A stretch of DNA of 5,798 nucleotides from a bacterium (GTDB taxonomy: Bacteria; Patescibacteriota; Minisyncoccia; Minisyncoccales; CG1-02-41-26), in assembly GCA_030615715.1 (NCBI GenBank), contig JAUWYS010000022.1, positions 1-5,798 of the forward strand, given 5' to 3'. Each line of letters begins with the position of its first letter. The first letter of the stretch is position 1. Below, one piece after another: positions 1 to 5,798 of this stretch. Made by a program: the position numbers and the translations under genes. Below the pieces are notes generated by a model that saw nothing but the letters and a program-made list of their open reading frames with translations, was not told the origin of the DNA and did not search any database.

Positions 1-1166
1 ATCTCTTTGGCTTTATCAGTGTCAAGTTGACAAATCTCAGCTGGAGCCTCAAAACCAAAAAATTCTGGCAAAATAGGGGAGGCAACTATTTTTCCCCTGC
101 CCAAAAAAACATCCTGTAAAATTTCATCCTTATTTAAAGCCAAACTCAAGGCCTCTCTCAGGGATTTTTCTTCAAAAAGCCCCTTTTGTTTAAGATTGAA
201 GAAAACAGCAAAATATCTTGGCAGAGAAAGAAAGTATCCTTCAAAGTTCTTTTCAGTGCTTAAGTCAAAATTTTTGGGGTCAGTAATGGAAAATCCCTGA
301 ATTTCTCCAACTTGGGCTTGGGAAATAACTTGTCTTTCATCTTGAAAAAACAGAAAAGAAATTTCCTCTAAGTAGGGTTTCTTGCCATAGAAATTTTTAT
401 TTCTCTCCAAGCTCAACTCTCTGATATAACCCGATTTGTCTTGAACTATCTTTTTGAATTTAAAAGGACCCGAACCAATTAGATATTCTTCTGAGACCAA
501 CTCCCAGGGTAAGTTTTGGGGAGCCAGGTCTTCAAAAATATGCTTAGGAACAATTTTCAGAGTAAGGTTTTCCAAAAAACCAGCGTATTTTTCGGGTAAG
601 CGGAAACGAATTCCTTTCTCTGAAATTTTTTCCGCCCTCACTCCAAACCATTTAACTCTTAAGGGGCTTTGATATTGGGGATCCTGGATTAAATCAATGG
701 TAAAGATAACATCAGCCGAGGTTAAAGGTTCCCCATCATGCCAGAAAATATTATCCCGGAGAAAAACCTCAAAAACCTTTCCCTTCTCCTTAATTTCATA
801 TTCTTTGGCTAAATCTTCTACCAGCTCTCCCTTCTCGTTATACTTCATCAACCCGGAGAACAATACCTCAACTAAGTCCCTGTCCACGTCCTGGGTGGAA
901 AGATAAATGGGATTAATAAATCTTGGCTGACCAACCAACCCTTCCTGGTAAGTACCTCCGATGGCAGGGGCAACCTCTGTGTTTTTGAAGTAAAAGTTCA
1001 GATTAAGAAAGATTCCGGAGATGATGACCAGAGAAAAGAGAAGAAAAAGGATTGTTTTCTCTTTCTTGCTGAGTACATTAAAAAACTGCCCCCACTGCTG
1101 AAGGGAAGGAAAAAATCCTCTCAGTCCTCTGAAAAATTTTAGAAGATGTTTCAAAAATTTAAACAA
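1..1166 (-). CDS. Family-5 extracellular solute-binding protein (SBP_bac_5, oligopeptide-binding type), C-terminus cut by window edge
   Basis: Reading from 1166 to base 1 gives 388 uninterrupted codons with no stop; the family is usually 500-600 residues, so roughly the last third lies outside. These proteins capture peptides or similar solutes outside the cell for an ABC importer; no permease or ATPase gene is in the window, so the ligand is unknown. Residues 1-37 are basic and amphipathic, 38-58 form one hydrophobic membrane segment, and no lipobox cysteine follows, so the protein looks membrane-anchored rather than a lipoprotein. Family hallmarks follow: GGTYQEGLVGQPRFINP (70-86), DRDLVEVLFSGLMKY (95-109), RDNIFWHDGEPLTSADVIFT (137-156), and IGSGPFKF (230-237). 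No ATG lies in frame before residue 107. The start is therefore non-ATG: TTG at 1166, overlapping the secG stop by 8 nt, or TTG at 1154. Neither has a visible Shine-Dalgarno, which suggests translation coupled to secG. Family call is firm; start is uncertain. Confidence 0.9.
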   Translation of the reverse strand, partial: MFKFLKHLLKFFRGLRGFFPSLQQWGQFFNVLSKKEKTILFLLFSLVIISGIFLNLNFYFKNTEVAPAIGGTYQEGLVGQPRFINPIYLSTQDVDRDLVEVLFSGLMKYNEKGELVEDLAKEYEIKEKGKVFEVFLRDNIFWHDGEPLTSADVIFTIDLIQDPQYQSPLRVKWFGVRAEKISEKGIRFRLPEKYAGFLENLTLKIVPKHIFEDLAPQNLPWELVSEEYLIGSGPFKFKKIVQDKSGYIRELSLERNKNFYGKKPYLEEISFLFFQDERQVISQAQVGEIQGFSITDPKNFDLSTEKNFEGYFLSLPRYFAVFFNLKQKGLFEEKSLREALSLALNKDEILQDVFLGRGKIVASPILPEFFGFEAPAEICQLDTDKAKE

Positions 1167-1374
1167 TGAGATTGAGTAAAGAGATAACTAAAAACGAAAC
1201 AGCCAAAGCAACGGTACTCCAGAAAATTTTTTTCTCAATCCCTCTCCTTTTTAGATAAAAACCGCCCTCACCTCCAAAGACCGACCCCAAAGCCGTCCCT
1301 CTTTGCTGAAGAAGAATTAAGACAATTAAAAGAACCGGTACAATAATTTGAGCGAAAAATAAAATTTGTTTCAT
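1159..1374 (-). CDS. secG: Preprotein translocase subunit SecG
   Basis: SecG is the small accessory subunit of the SecYEG channel in the inner membrane and assists SecA-driven protein export. The 71-residue product matches the family's usual length and layout. A first membrane helix (about residues 4-22) is followed by the conserved loop LLQQRGTALGSVFGGEGGF (residues 21-39), a basic stretch KRRGIEKK, and a second helix (about 50-70). The loop with its Gly-rich GSVFGG core is the main basis for the call. The gene starts with ATG 2 nt after the TAG stop of the upstream membrane-protein gene and ends with TAA, overlapping the probable TTG start of the solute-binding protein. Upstream there is only a weak purine run (AAAGAAA), so translation is probably coupled within the mRNA. 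Nearness to an exported, Sec-dependent protein is suggestive but could be chance. Confidence 0.95.
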   Translation of the reverse strand: MKQILFFAQIIVPVLLIVLILLQQRGTALGSVFGGEGGFYLKRRGIEKKIFWSTVALAVSFLVISLLNLIV

Positions 1375-1376
1375 AG

Positions 1377-1751
1377 CTATTGGGTTTCTTTTAATTTAAG
1401 TCGTCTTTTTCTGATAAAGAATAAACTTAAAATCCAGGCAATAAGTCCGGTCCAGAAAAGTTCGCCAAGTCCGGGGATAATCAGCTTGGGGAAAAAGATA
1501 TCCACCAGCCAGACCATGCCCATATTTACCACCAAACTGAAAAGTCCGAAGGTTATCAAGCGTAGAGGAAAGGTGATCAGGTTGACAATTGGTTTAATGA
1601 AAAAATTGACCAACCCCAAGACAACTCCAGCAAAAAATAAAATTTTGAGCTGTTCTTCAAAACTTCCCTGGGCTTCCACCCCAGGCACCAGTAAAGTTGC
1701 CAAATAAAGAGCTAAAAAGCCAACAATAATATTACCTAAGAATCGCCCCAT
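1377..1751 (-). CDS. Small four-helix membrane protein, PF04020 ('phage holin family 4_2') type
   Basis: The 124-residue protein is almost wholly hydrophobic, with four predicted membrane segments at about residues 5-23, 34-56, 62-85 and 94-112 and a basic C-terminal tail (IRKRRLKLK) likely on the cytoplasmic side. The segment GLVNFFIKPIVNLITFPLRL (residues 46-65), followed by TFGLFSLVVNMGMVWLVD, is the recognisable core of the PF04020 family. Despite the family name there is no phage gene nearby, and members are ordinary chromosomal proteins found widely in bacteria; their function is unknown, so a lysis role should not be assumed. The ATG at 1751 lies 12 nt after the uvrC stop, and the TAG stop lies 2 nt before secG, so the gene is almost certainly cotranscribed with both. 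The Shine-Dalgarno is weak (purine-rich AAGATAAGAAA). Confidence 0.9.
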   Translation of the reverse strand: MGRFLGNIIVGFLALYLATLLVPGVEAQGSFEEQLKILFFAGVVLGLVNFFIKPIVNLITFPLRLITFGLFSLVVNMGMVWLVDIFFPKLIIPGLGELFWTGLIAWILSLFFIRKRRLKLKETQ

Positions 1752-1763
1752 TTTCTTATCTTA

Positions 1764-3125
1764 CTAAGATTTACCCTTCAAGTCAACAATTTGCAGTTTC
1801 CTGTGATATTTCACGGCAAAGCGGTGGGCTTCATCTCTGATGTGTAAAATCAAGTTAGAAATTTCCTGAGGAAGATTTTTTAATAAAATCGGTTGCTTTT
1901 TACTTTCTATGTAAAGTTCATTTTTTCTCTTAGCAATGGCCATCACCTTAATTGTTAAATTGTTAAATTGTTTAATTGTTAATTTGGCAGCGTTAAGTTG
2001 CGCTCTTCCTCCGTCAATCAGCATTACCTGGGGCAATTTCCATTCTGGATGATTTAAGCGGCGGGAAATTATTTCTTTTAACATGGCAATGTCATTTGGT
2101 TCTTTCAGAATTTTTATCTTGAATTTCCGATATTCTTTTTTATTGGGTTCCCCCTTTTCAAAAACTATCATGGCTCCGGTAGCTTCTTTCCCCTGAATAT
2201 TGGAAACATCATAGCCCTCAATTCTTAAGAGCTTTCTTTTTATGCCAAAAATCTTTTTAAGGAGTTTCTCAGTTTCTGTCCAATTCGGTCGCTCCCTCTC
2301 AACCAAACCTTGAAAAACCTGAGCATGCTCAAAAACATTATTCAGGGCCTCAATTTGGTCTCGCAATTTGGCTGCTCTTTCAAATTCTTGTTCCTTAGAA
2401 AATTTTTTCATTTCTCTTTTCAAATCAACCAGGACTTGAGTTTTCTTTCCCTGAAGAACCTTTATTAAATTCTTTGTATTTCTTTGCGACTCTCTTTTAA
2501 TTTTTCCTTTTAGCCCTGGAATTTGCGAGCCCAGTTTTGAGTCCAAGAGGCAAGCTCCGGGGCAACGTCCTAATTGATACCACAAACAAGGTCTTTTTGG
2601 TATTTTTTTACAAGTCCGGTAGGGAAAAACTCTTCTTAAGATTCGCAGGGTTTGTTTAAGCGCCTTTCCATCAACAAACGGCCCCAGATAATCAATTTTT
2701 AATTTCACTACACCACTCCCTCCACCCTCCCGTCTTCGGCGGGCCCCCTCTTTTTTAATTTTTAATTTTGTTTGGTGGGTGATAAATACTTTCGGAAAGT
2801 CCTCCTTGGTAATTCCCACAAAAAAATAGTTTTTGTCATCTCTCCATAGAATATTGAATCTGGGCTGCTCTTTCTTGATTAAATTTGCTTCCAAAATTAA
2901 GGCCTCAATTTCTGAACCGGTTTTAAGACAGCCGATTTTTTTAACATCTTGAATAAAAAGCCGGTCTCGGAAGCCGGGTTGTTGAAAATGATTTTTCACT
3001 CTATCTCTAATGTTGGTCGCTTTACCAATATACAGAATTTCTCGCCCTTTTTTAAAAAGATAAACCCCTGGTGTTTTGGGCAGCGAAGAAACTTTCTTTT
3101 TATCCAAATACCTAAACCTTGCCAT
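1764..3125 (-). CDS. uvrC: UvrABC excinuclease subunit C, short form without C-terminal (HhH)2 region
   Basis: UvrC makes both incisions around a DNA lesion after UvrA/UvrB have loaded. The 453-residue protein starts with a GIY-YIG nuclease domain (about 14-95): GVYLF (Y22), YIGKA (Y32, K35), R42, and E74 in the IEALILEAN motif. Cysteines C172, C180, C188 and C192 match the conserved cluster (CLWYQLGRCPGAC) reported in E. coli UvrC to bind iron-sulfur. The UVR (UvrB-binding) motif is about 232-265. The RNase-H-like second nuclease keeps all expected acidic/His residues: D306 (EGYDVSN), D345, D371 (LIDGGRAQLN) and H434 (RDEAHRF). The protein then stops at 453, where typical ~600-residue UvrC continues into a tandem helix-hairpin-helix region; the next gene begins 12 nt later, so no remnant remains. 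Two repeat-derived stretches lie in frame: residues 124-144 and 382-392. The ATG at 3125 follows AAAGGAG at only 2 nt. First gene of the leftward unit. Confidence 0.97.
   Translation of the reverse strand: MARFRYLDKKKVSSLPKTPGVYLFKKGREILYIGKATNIRDRVKNHFQQPGFRDRLFIQDVKKIGCLKTGSEIEALILEANLIKKEQPRFNILWRDDKNYFFVGITKEDFPKVFITHQTKLKIKKEGARRRREGGGSGVVKLKIDYLGPFVDGKALKQTLRILRRVFPYRTCKKIPKRPCLWYQLGRCPGACLLDSKLGSQIPGLKGKIKRESQRNTKNLIKVLQGKKTQVLVDLKREMKKFSKEQEFERAAKLRDQIEALNNVFEHAQVFQGLVERERPNWTETEKLLKKIFGIKRKLLRIEGYDVSNIQGKEATGAMIVFEKGEPNKKEYRKFKIKILKEPNDIAMLKEIISRRLNHPEWKLPQVMLIDGGRAQLNAAKLTIKQFNNLTIKVMAIAKRKNELYIESKKQPILLKNLPQEISNLILHIRDEAHRFAVKYHRKLQIVDLKGKS
1951..1982. repeat. Four tandem 8-bp repeats inside uvrC
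   Basis: On the + strand the units are ATTGTTAA, ATTGTTAA, ATTGTTTA and ATTGTTAA, one mismatch in 32 bp. Because 8 is not a multiple of 3, the encoded peptide has a period of eight residues: on the coding strand it reads LTIKQFNN then LTI(K), starting at residue 382. It lies between catalytic D371 and H434 of the C-terminal nuclease. Family spacing between the IDGG motif and the AKR motif is kept to within about one residue, so the repeat occupies the place of a normal helix instead of extending the protein. Gain or loss of one unit would shift the frame. Confidence 0.85.
2694..2768. repeat. GC-rich 51-bp insertion in uvrC flanked by perfect 12-bp direct repeats
   Basis: AATTTTTAATTT occurs at 2694-2705 and again at 2757-2768, framing a 51-bp segment (2706-2756) much richer in GC than the surrounding gene. 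The period is 63 bp, exactly 21 codons, and both repeat copies encode KLKI (residues 120-123 and 141-144). Between them sits the low-complexity peptide KKEGARRRREGGGSGVV. Taking out 63 bp gives THQTKLKIDYLGPF, the normal spacing between the EDFPKVF-type motif and the YxGPF motif in UvrC proteins as I recall them. The insert holds an imperfect hairpin with TTCG loop on the + strand (CCCGTCTTCGGCGGG, 2729-2743). The pattern fits a small mobile or repeat element with a target-site duplication; recombination at AT-rich sequence could also create it. Confidence 0.8.
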
Positions 3126-3147
3126 AACTCCTTTATTTTACTATAAT
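3119..3147 (+). promoter_or_regulatory. uvrA promoter, near-consensus sigma-70 type
   Basis: A -35 box TTGCCA (3119-3124, one mismatch to TTGACA) is followed by exactly 17 bp and a perfect -10 box TATAAT (3142-3147). Transcription would start about 7 nt after the -10, near 3154, while the uvrA ATG is at 3156. No Shine-Dalgarno lies between, so the mRNA is probably leaderless. The -35 box overlaps the start codon of the divergent uvrC gene. Confidence 0.75.
3128..3134 (-). promoter_or_regulatory. uvrC ribosome binding site, unusually close to the start
   Basis: On the minus strand AAAGGAG lies only 2 nt before the uvrC ATG (3125-3123), closer than the usual 5-9 nt. No other in-frame ATG lies upstream. 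A TTG seven codons in (encoding L7) is the only nearby alternative, but ATG gives the better N-terminus. Confidence 0.55.
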
Positions 3148-3162
3148 AAGTATTTATGGCAA
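3135..3162 (-). promoter_or_regulatory. Probable promoter of the uvrC-holin-secG-SBP unit
   Basis: On the minus strand TTGCCA (3162-3157, inside the uvrA start) is followed by 16 bp and TAAAAT (3140-3135). Alternative -10 boxes TATAGT (3145-3140) and TATTAT (3148-3143) overlap it and would leave room for a short leader carrying the AAAGGAG. The site overlaps the uvrA promoter on the other strand, so polymerase binding to the two would be mutually exclusive. Confidence 0.5.
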
Positions 3163-5798
3163 AAGATTATATTAAAATTCGGCGAGCCAGGGTTCATAAT
3201 CTGAAGAACATTAATCTGGATATTCCTAAAAATAAATTGGTGGTCATTACCGGGGTTTCGGGTTCGGGCAAGTCATCTCTGGCTTTTGATACTTTATATG
3301 CTGAAGGTCAAAGAAGATACGTTGAAAGTTTGAGTGCCTATGCCAGGCAATTCTTGGGGGTGATGCAAAAACCAGACGTTGATAAAATTGAGGGAATTTC
3401 ACCAGCCATTTCCATTGACCAAAGGAAGGCATCCCACAATCCCCGCTCCACGGTTGGCACTATGACCGAGATTTACGATTACTTAAGAGTACTTTTTGCC
3501 AGAATCGGCACTCCTCATTGTCCAAAATGTGATAGAAAGGTCTCTCGCCAGACAATTGACCAGATAGTTGACCAGATTTTAGGCATGCGGAAAGGTGAGC
3601 ACGAAATGCTCATTTTGGGTCCGGTGGTTCGCGGCAGAAAGGGGGAGCATCGGGCAATCTTGGAAGAGATTGCCAGAGCTGGCTTTGTCAGGGTAAGAAT
3701 TGACGGGGTGGTTCAAAGAATTGAAGAGGTCCTGGAGAGAACTCTTACCAGAAATAAAAAACATCACATTGAGGTGGTGGTTGATAGATTAATCATTGAG
3801 GAGGGCTTAGAAAAATCCCGCTTGGTTGATTCAGTAGAGACAGCTTTGAAACTTGGCAAGGGTCTTGTCATGGTAGATAATTTAATGTTCAGTGAGCATC
3901 TTGCTTGCGAATATTGTGGAGTTTCTTTGCCAGAAATTGAGCCTCGTCTTTTCTCTTTTAATTCACCCTACGGAGCTTGTCCTGGCTGCCAGGGCTTGGG
4001 TAAAAAATTAGAAGTTGACCCCGAATTAGTTATTCCCAACCCGAACCTATCAATTGATGAGGGAGCAATCTTTCCCTGGGCTCATGCTTCCCATAAGGTT
4101 GGCCGCCAGAGCTATTTTTGGTGGCAACTTCAAGATTTGGCTGAAGAATATAATTTTTCTTTAGATACCCCGATTAAAAATTTACCCCAAAAGGTTTTAG
4201 ACATTATTTTTAATGGCGATGATAATTTTGAAGGAGTAATTCTCAATCTTGAGAGAAAATATTGGGAAACGGAGTCAGAAGCAACCAGGGAAGAAATAAA
4301 AAAGTATATGAGAGAAAGAAAATGCGAGGGGTGTGGAGGAAAAAGATTAAAAGAAGAGGCCTTGGCAGTGAGGGTTCGGGGAAAGTCAATTGATAAGATA
4401 GTTGCCATGGAAATAAGTGAGGCAAAAAGATTTTTTGAGAATCTGGACAAGAAAGAGATTGGTGAAACTAAATTTAAAATTGCTAAAGGTCTTTTGAAAG
4501 AAATTATCGCCAGACTTCAGTTCTTGAATGATGTTGGCTTGGATTATTTAACTTTGTCCAGACAGGCAGAAACTTTAGCCGGGGGAGAGGAACAGAGAAC
4601 TCGCTTAGCCACCCAGATTGGCTCAAAATTAACCGGAGTTTTATATATTTTGGATGAACCCTCGGTTGGCTTACACCCCAGAGACCAAGCCAGATTGATT
4701 GAGACCCTGAAGATATTAAGGGACTTGGGCAATACTGTCATTGTCGTAGAACACGACCCCCAGACGGTTAAGGCAGCGGACTTTGTGATTGATATTGGGC
4801 CCGGAGCTGGCAAGCAGGGTGGCCAGATTATCTTTGAAGGAACCCCCAAGCAGCTTCTTCATTCCCACACCTTAACCGGCGATTATTTATCGGGAAGAAA
4901 GAAAGTGACGGTCGAAGACCGTCATCCTGAGGAGCACTTCGCTGACACTCAGCACGGGCTCCGCGACGAAGGATCTAATAAAGCTCAAAACTTTTTGATC
5001 GTTAAAAAGGCAGCTGAACATAATTTAAAAAATATTGATGTAAAAATTCCTTTGGGGAAATTTGTTTGTTTAACCGGAGTTTCTGGCTCTGGTAAAAGCA
5101 GCTTGGTTAACGATATTATTGCTCGAGCTTTGTATCAAAGATTTTATCATTCAAAGGAAGAACCCGGTAAACATCAGAAGATTTTGGGGGCTGAATTTTT
5201 AGATAAAGTTGCCTTGGTTGACCAATCGCCTATTGGCAGAACTCCCAGGAGTAATCCAGCAACCTATACCGGTATTTTCAGTTACATCAGAGACCTTTTT
5301 GCCAAAACCAAAGAAGCAAGAATAAGGGGCTATCAGTTAGGAAGATTCAGCTTCAATGTTAAAGGTGGGAGATGTGAGGCCTGCGAAGGTCAAGGTTCAA
5401 AGAAAGTTGAGATGTACTTTTTGCCGGACATTTATGTCCAGTGCCAGGAGTGTAAAGGGAAAAGATATAACAAAGAAACCTTGGCCATTGATTACAAGGG
5501 AAAAAATATTGCTGAGGTTTTGGAGATGACGGTTGAAGAAGCCTTGAAATTCTTTGAGAACATCCCCGGACTGCGCTATAAATTAAAAACTTTATGTAAG
5601 GTGGGTCTCAACTACATTGAGCTCGGGCAGCCCGCCCCTTCTTTGTCGGGCGGGGAAGCTCAAAGAGTGAAATTGGCCACCGAGCTTTCCAGAAAGTCAA
5701 CCGGTAAAACCTTATATATTTTAGATGAACCAACCACCGGCTTACACCCTGATGACATCAAAAAATTAATTTCGGTCTTAAGAAGACTAGTTGATAAA
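3156..5798 (+). CDS. uvrA: UvrABC excinuclease subunit A (DNA damage-sensing ABC ATPase), C-terminus cut by window edge
   Basis: UvrA is a dimeric ABC ATPase that finds DNA lesions and loads UvrB. The 881 visible codons lack only the last part of a usually 940-1000-residue protein. First ATPase half: Walker A GVSGSGKS (33-40), UvrB-binding region with CPKC (C122, C125), zinc module C251/C254...C275/C278, a CxxC pair at C390/C393, ABC signature LAGGEEQ (474-480) and Walker B ILDEP (D500, E501). Second half: Walker A GVSGSGKS (641-648), zinc module C740/C743...C763/C766, signature LSGGEAQ (830-836) and Walker B ILDEP (D857, E858). All zinc cysteines and Walker residues are present; the first signature has Ala475 where Ser is usual. 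The linker between halves carries a repeat-derived insertion (about 586-607). The ATG is the only possible start (in-frame stops at 3144 and 3147) and has no Shine-Dalgarno; the promoter implies a leaderless mRNA. Divergent from uvrC. Confidence 0.98.
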   Translation, partial: MAKDYIKIRRARVHNLKNINLDIPKNKLVVITGVSGSGKSSLAFDTLYAEGQRRYVESLSAYARQFLGVMQKPDVDKIEGISPAISIDQRKASHNPRSTVGTMTEIYDYLRVLFARIGTPHCPKCDRKVSRQTIDQIVDQILGMRKGEHEMLILGPVVRGRKGEHRAILEEIARAGFVRVRIDGVVQRIEEVLERTLTRNKKHHIEVVVDRLIIEEGLEKSRLVDSVETALKLGKGLVMVDNLMFSEHLACEYCGVSLPEIEPRLFSFNSPYGACPGCQGLGKKLEVDPELVIPNPNLSIDEGAIFPWAHASHKVGRQSYFWWQLQDLAEEYNFSLDTPIKNLPQKVLDIIFNGDDNFEGVILNLERKYWETESEATREEIKKYMRERKCEGCGGKRLKEEALAVRVRGKSIDKIVAMEISEAKRFFENLDKKEIGETKFKIAKGLLKEIIARLQFLNDVGLDYLTLSRQAETLAGGEEQRTRLATQIGSKLTGVLYILDEPSVGLHPRDQARLIETLKILRDLGNTVIVVEHDPQTVKAADFVIDIGPGAGKQGGQIIFEGTPKQLLHSHTLTGDYLSGRKKVTVEDRHPEEHFADTQHGLRDEGSNKAQNFLIVKKAAEHNLKNIDVKIPLGKFVCLTGVSGSGKSSLVNDIIARALYQRFYHSKEEPGKHQKILGAEFLDKVALVDQSPIGRTPRSNPATYTGIFSYIRDLFAKTKEARIRGYQLGRFSFNVKGGRCEACEGQGSKKVEMYFLPDIYVQCQECKGKRYNKETLAIDYKGKNIAEVLEMTVEEALKFFENIPGLRYKLKTLCKVGLNYIELGQPAPSLSGGEAQRVKLATELSRKSTGKTLYILDEPTTGLHPDDIKKLISVLRRLVDK
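4906..4976. repeat. REP-like inverted-repeat element inserted in the uvrA inter-domain linker
   Basis: A GC-rich block in an AT-rich gene with nested palindromes. TGACGGTC (4906-4913), loop GAA, GACCGTCA (4917-4924) is a perfect 8-bp hairpin. It is followed by ATCCT (4924-4928) pairing with AGGAT (4970-4974), GGAGC (4931-4935) with GCTCC (4958-4962), and GCTGA (4941-4945) with TCAGC (4949-4953). The GTCATCCTGAGGAGC...CGACGAAGGATCT layout resembles, from memory, a short dispersed repeat seen between genes in many unrelated bacterial genomes. Here it is translated in frame (peptide [20 protein letters not shown], residues 587-606). The linker from the SG after DYL to the NLKNI motif is 41 residues, against about 24-25 in ordinary UvrA, an excess of about 16. 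Exact ends are uncertain and no target duplication is evident. Confidence 0.7.

Larger units (their letters stand above)
3119..3162. repeat. Inverted repeat TTGCCAT/ATGGCAA spanning the divergent start sites
   Basis: TTGCCAT at 3119-3125 is the exact reverse complement of ATGGCAA at 3156-3162, with 30 bp between. Each arm is the first seven coding bases of one of the two genes (uvrC on the left, uvrA on the right). The arms therefore reflect both proteins starting Met-Ala-(Lys/Arg), but they also put a TTGCCA -35-like hexamer on each strand at a proper distance from a -10 box. An operator role is possible but unproven. Confidence 0.6.

Noticed and set aside
454..906. Two + strand open frames (72 and 69 codons)
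   Set aside because: They lie antisense inside the solute-binding protein gene, whose frame is continuous and has clear family motifs.
1366..1707. 113-codon open frame on the + strand
   Set aside because: It is antisense to the PF04020 membrane-protein gene, is basic and low-complexity, and shows no family motif; a shadow of the real gene.
1377..1751. Prophage or lysis cassette suggested by the 'phage holin' family name
   Set aside because: No endolysin, structural or integrase gene is present; PF04020 members are common chromosomal membrane proteins and this one sits between uvrC and secG.
1764..3125. uvrC as a frameshifted pseudogene because of its short length and two repeat stretches
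   Set aside because: The frame is unbroken, both nuclease active sites, the four cysteines and the UVR motif are intact, and both repeat stretches keep the frame.
1..3125. Use of TGA as a sense codon (as in some CPR lineages)
   Set aside because: No in-frame TGA occurs in any recognised gene here.
4130..4849. Three minus-strand open frames opposite uvrA
   Set aside because: They cover conserved uvrA coding sequence, have no recognisable domain and lack start signals; antisense shadows.
5624..5654. GC-rich hairpins CGGGCAGCCCG and CCCGCCC...GGGCGGG in uvrA, considered as a terminator or third element insertion
   Set aside because: The bases encode the conserved [10 protein letters not shown] signature with normal family spacing, and no T-run follows; coding constraint explains them.

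Overview
The window is a gene-dense, AT-rich piece of bacterial chromosome. It holds two divergent transcription units that start from a 30-bp gap at 3126-3155. The nucleotide-excision-repair gene uvrA runs rightward and leaves the window after 881 codons. Leftward runs a compact unit: uvrC, a small PF04020-type ('phage holin family 4_2') membrane protein, secG, and a family-5 solute-binding protein that leaves the window at base 1. No stretch over 300 bases lacks a gene, and no RNA gene, CRISPR array, insertion sequence or phage gene was found. Stops are TAG, TAG and TAA, and no in-frame TGA occurs, so the standard code fits.

The style suggests a Patescibacteria/CPR-type genome, possibly the Microgenomates side. 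The signs are minimal or overlapping gene spacing, a short UvrC without the C-terminal helix-hairpin-helix region, an N-terminally membrane-anchored solute-binding protein with a TTG start, and non-coding-looking repeats inside genes. This placement is inference from gene style, not from a marker gene.

UvrA and UvrC are two of the three subunits of bacterial excision repair; uvrB is not in the window. Their start codons face each other. The start of each gene (ATGGCAA), read on the other strand, gives a TTGCCA that can serve as the -35 box of the opposite promoter. The uvrA promoter TTGCCA-N17-TATAAT is near consensus and would start transcription almost at the ATG, so uvrA mRNA is probably leaderless. 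The leftward genes (12-nt gap, 2-nt gap, then an 8-nt overlap) probably form one mRNA linking repair, a small membrane protein, the Sec translocon and a surface solute-binding protein.

The most unusual feature is that both repair genes carry short repeat-type DNA in frame. uvrC has a GC-rich 51-bp segment flanked by perfect 12-bp direct repeats, a 63-bp (21-codon) insertion whose removal restores the usual family spacing. It also has four tandem 8-bp units between two catalytic residues of its second nuclease domain. uvrA has a GC-rich, multiply inverted repeat in the linker between its two ATPase halves. No wholly new multi-gene system is evident; these intragenic elements and the shared divergent promoter are the points to follow up.
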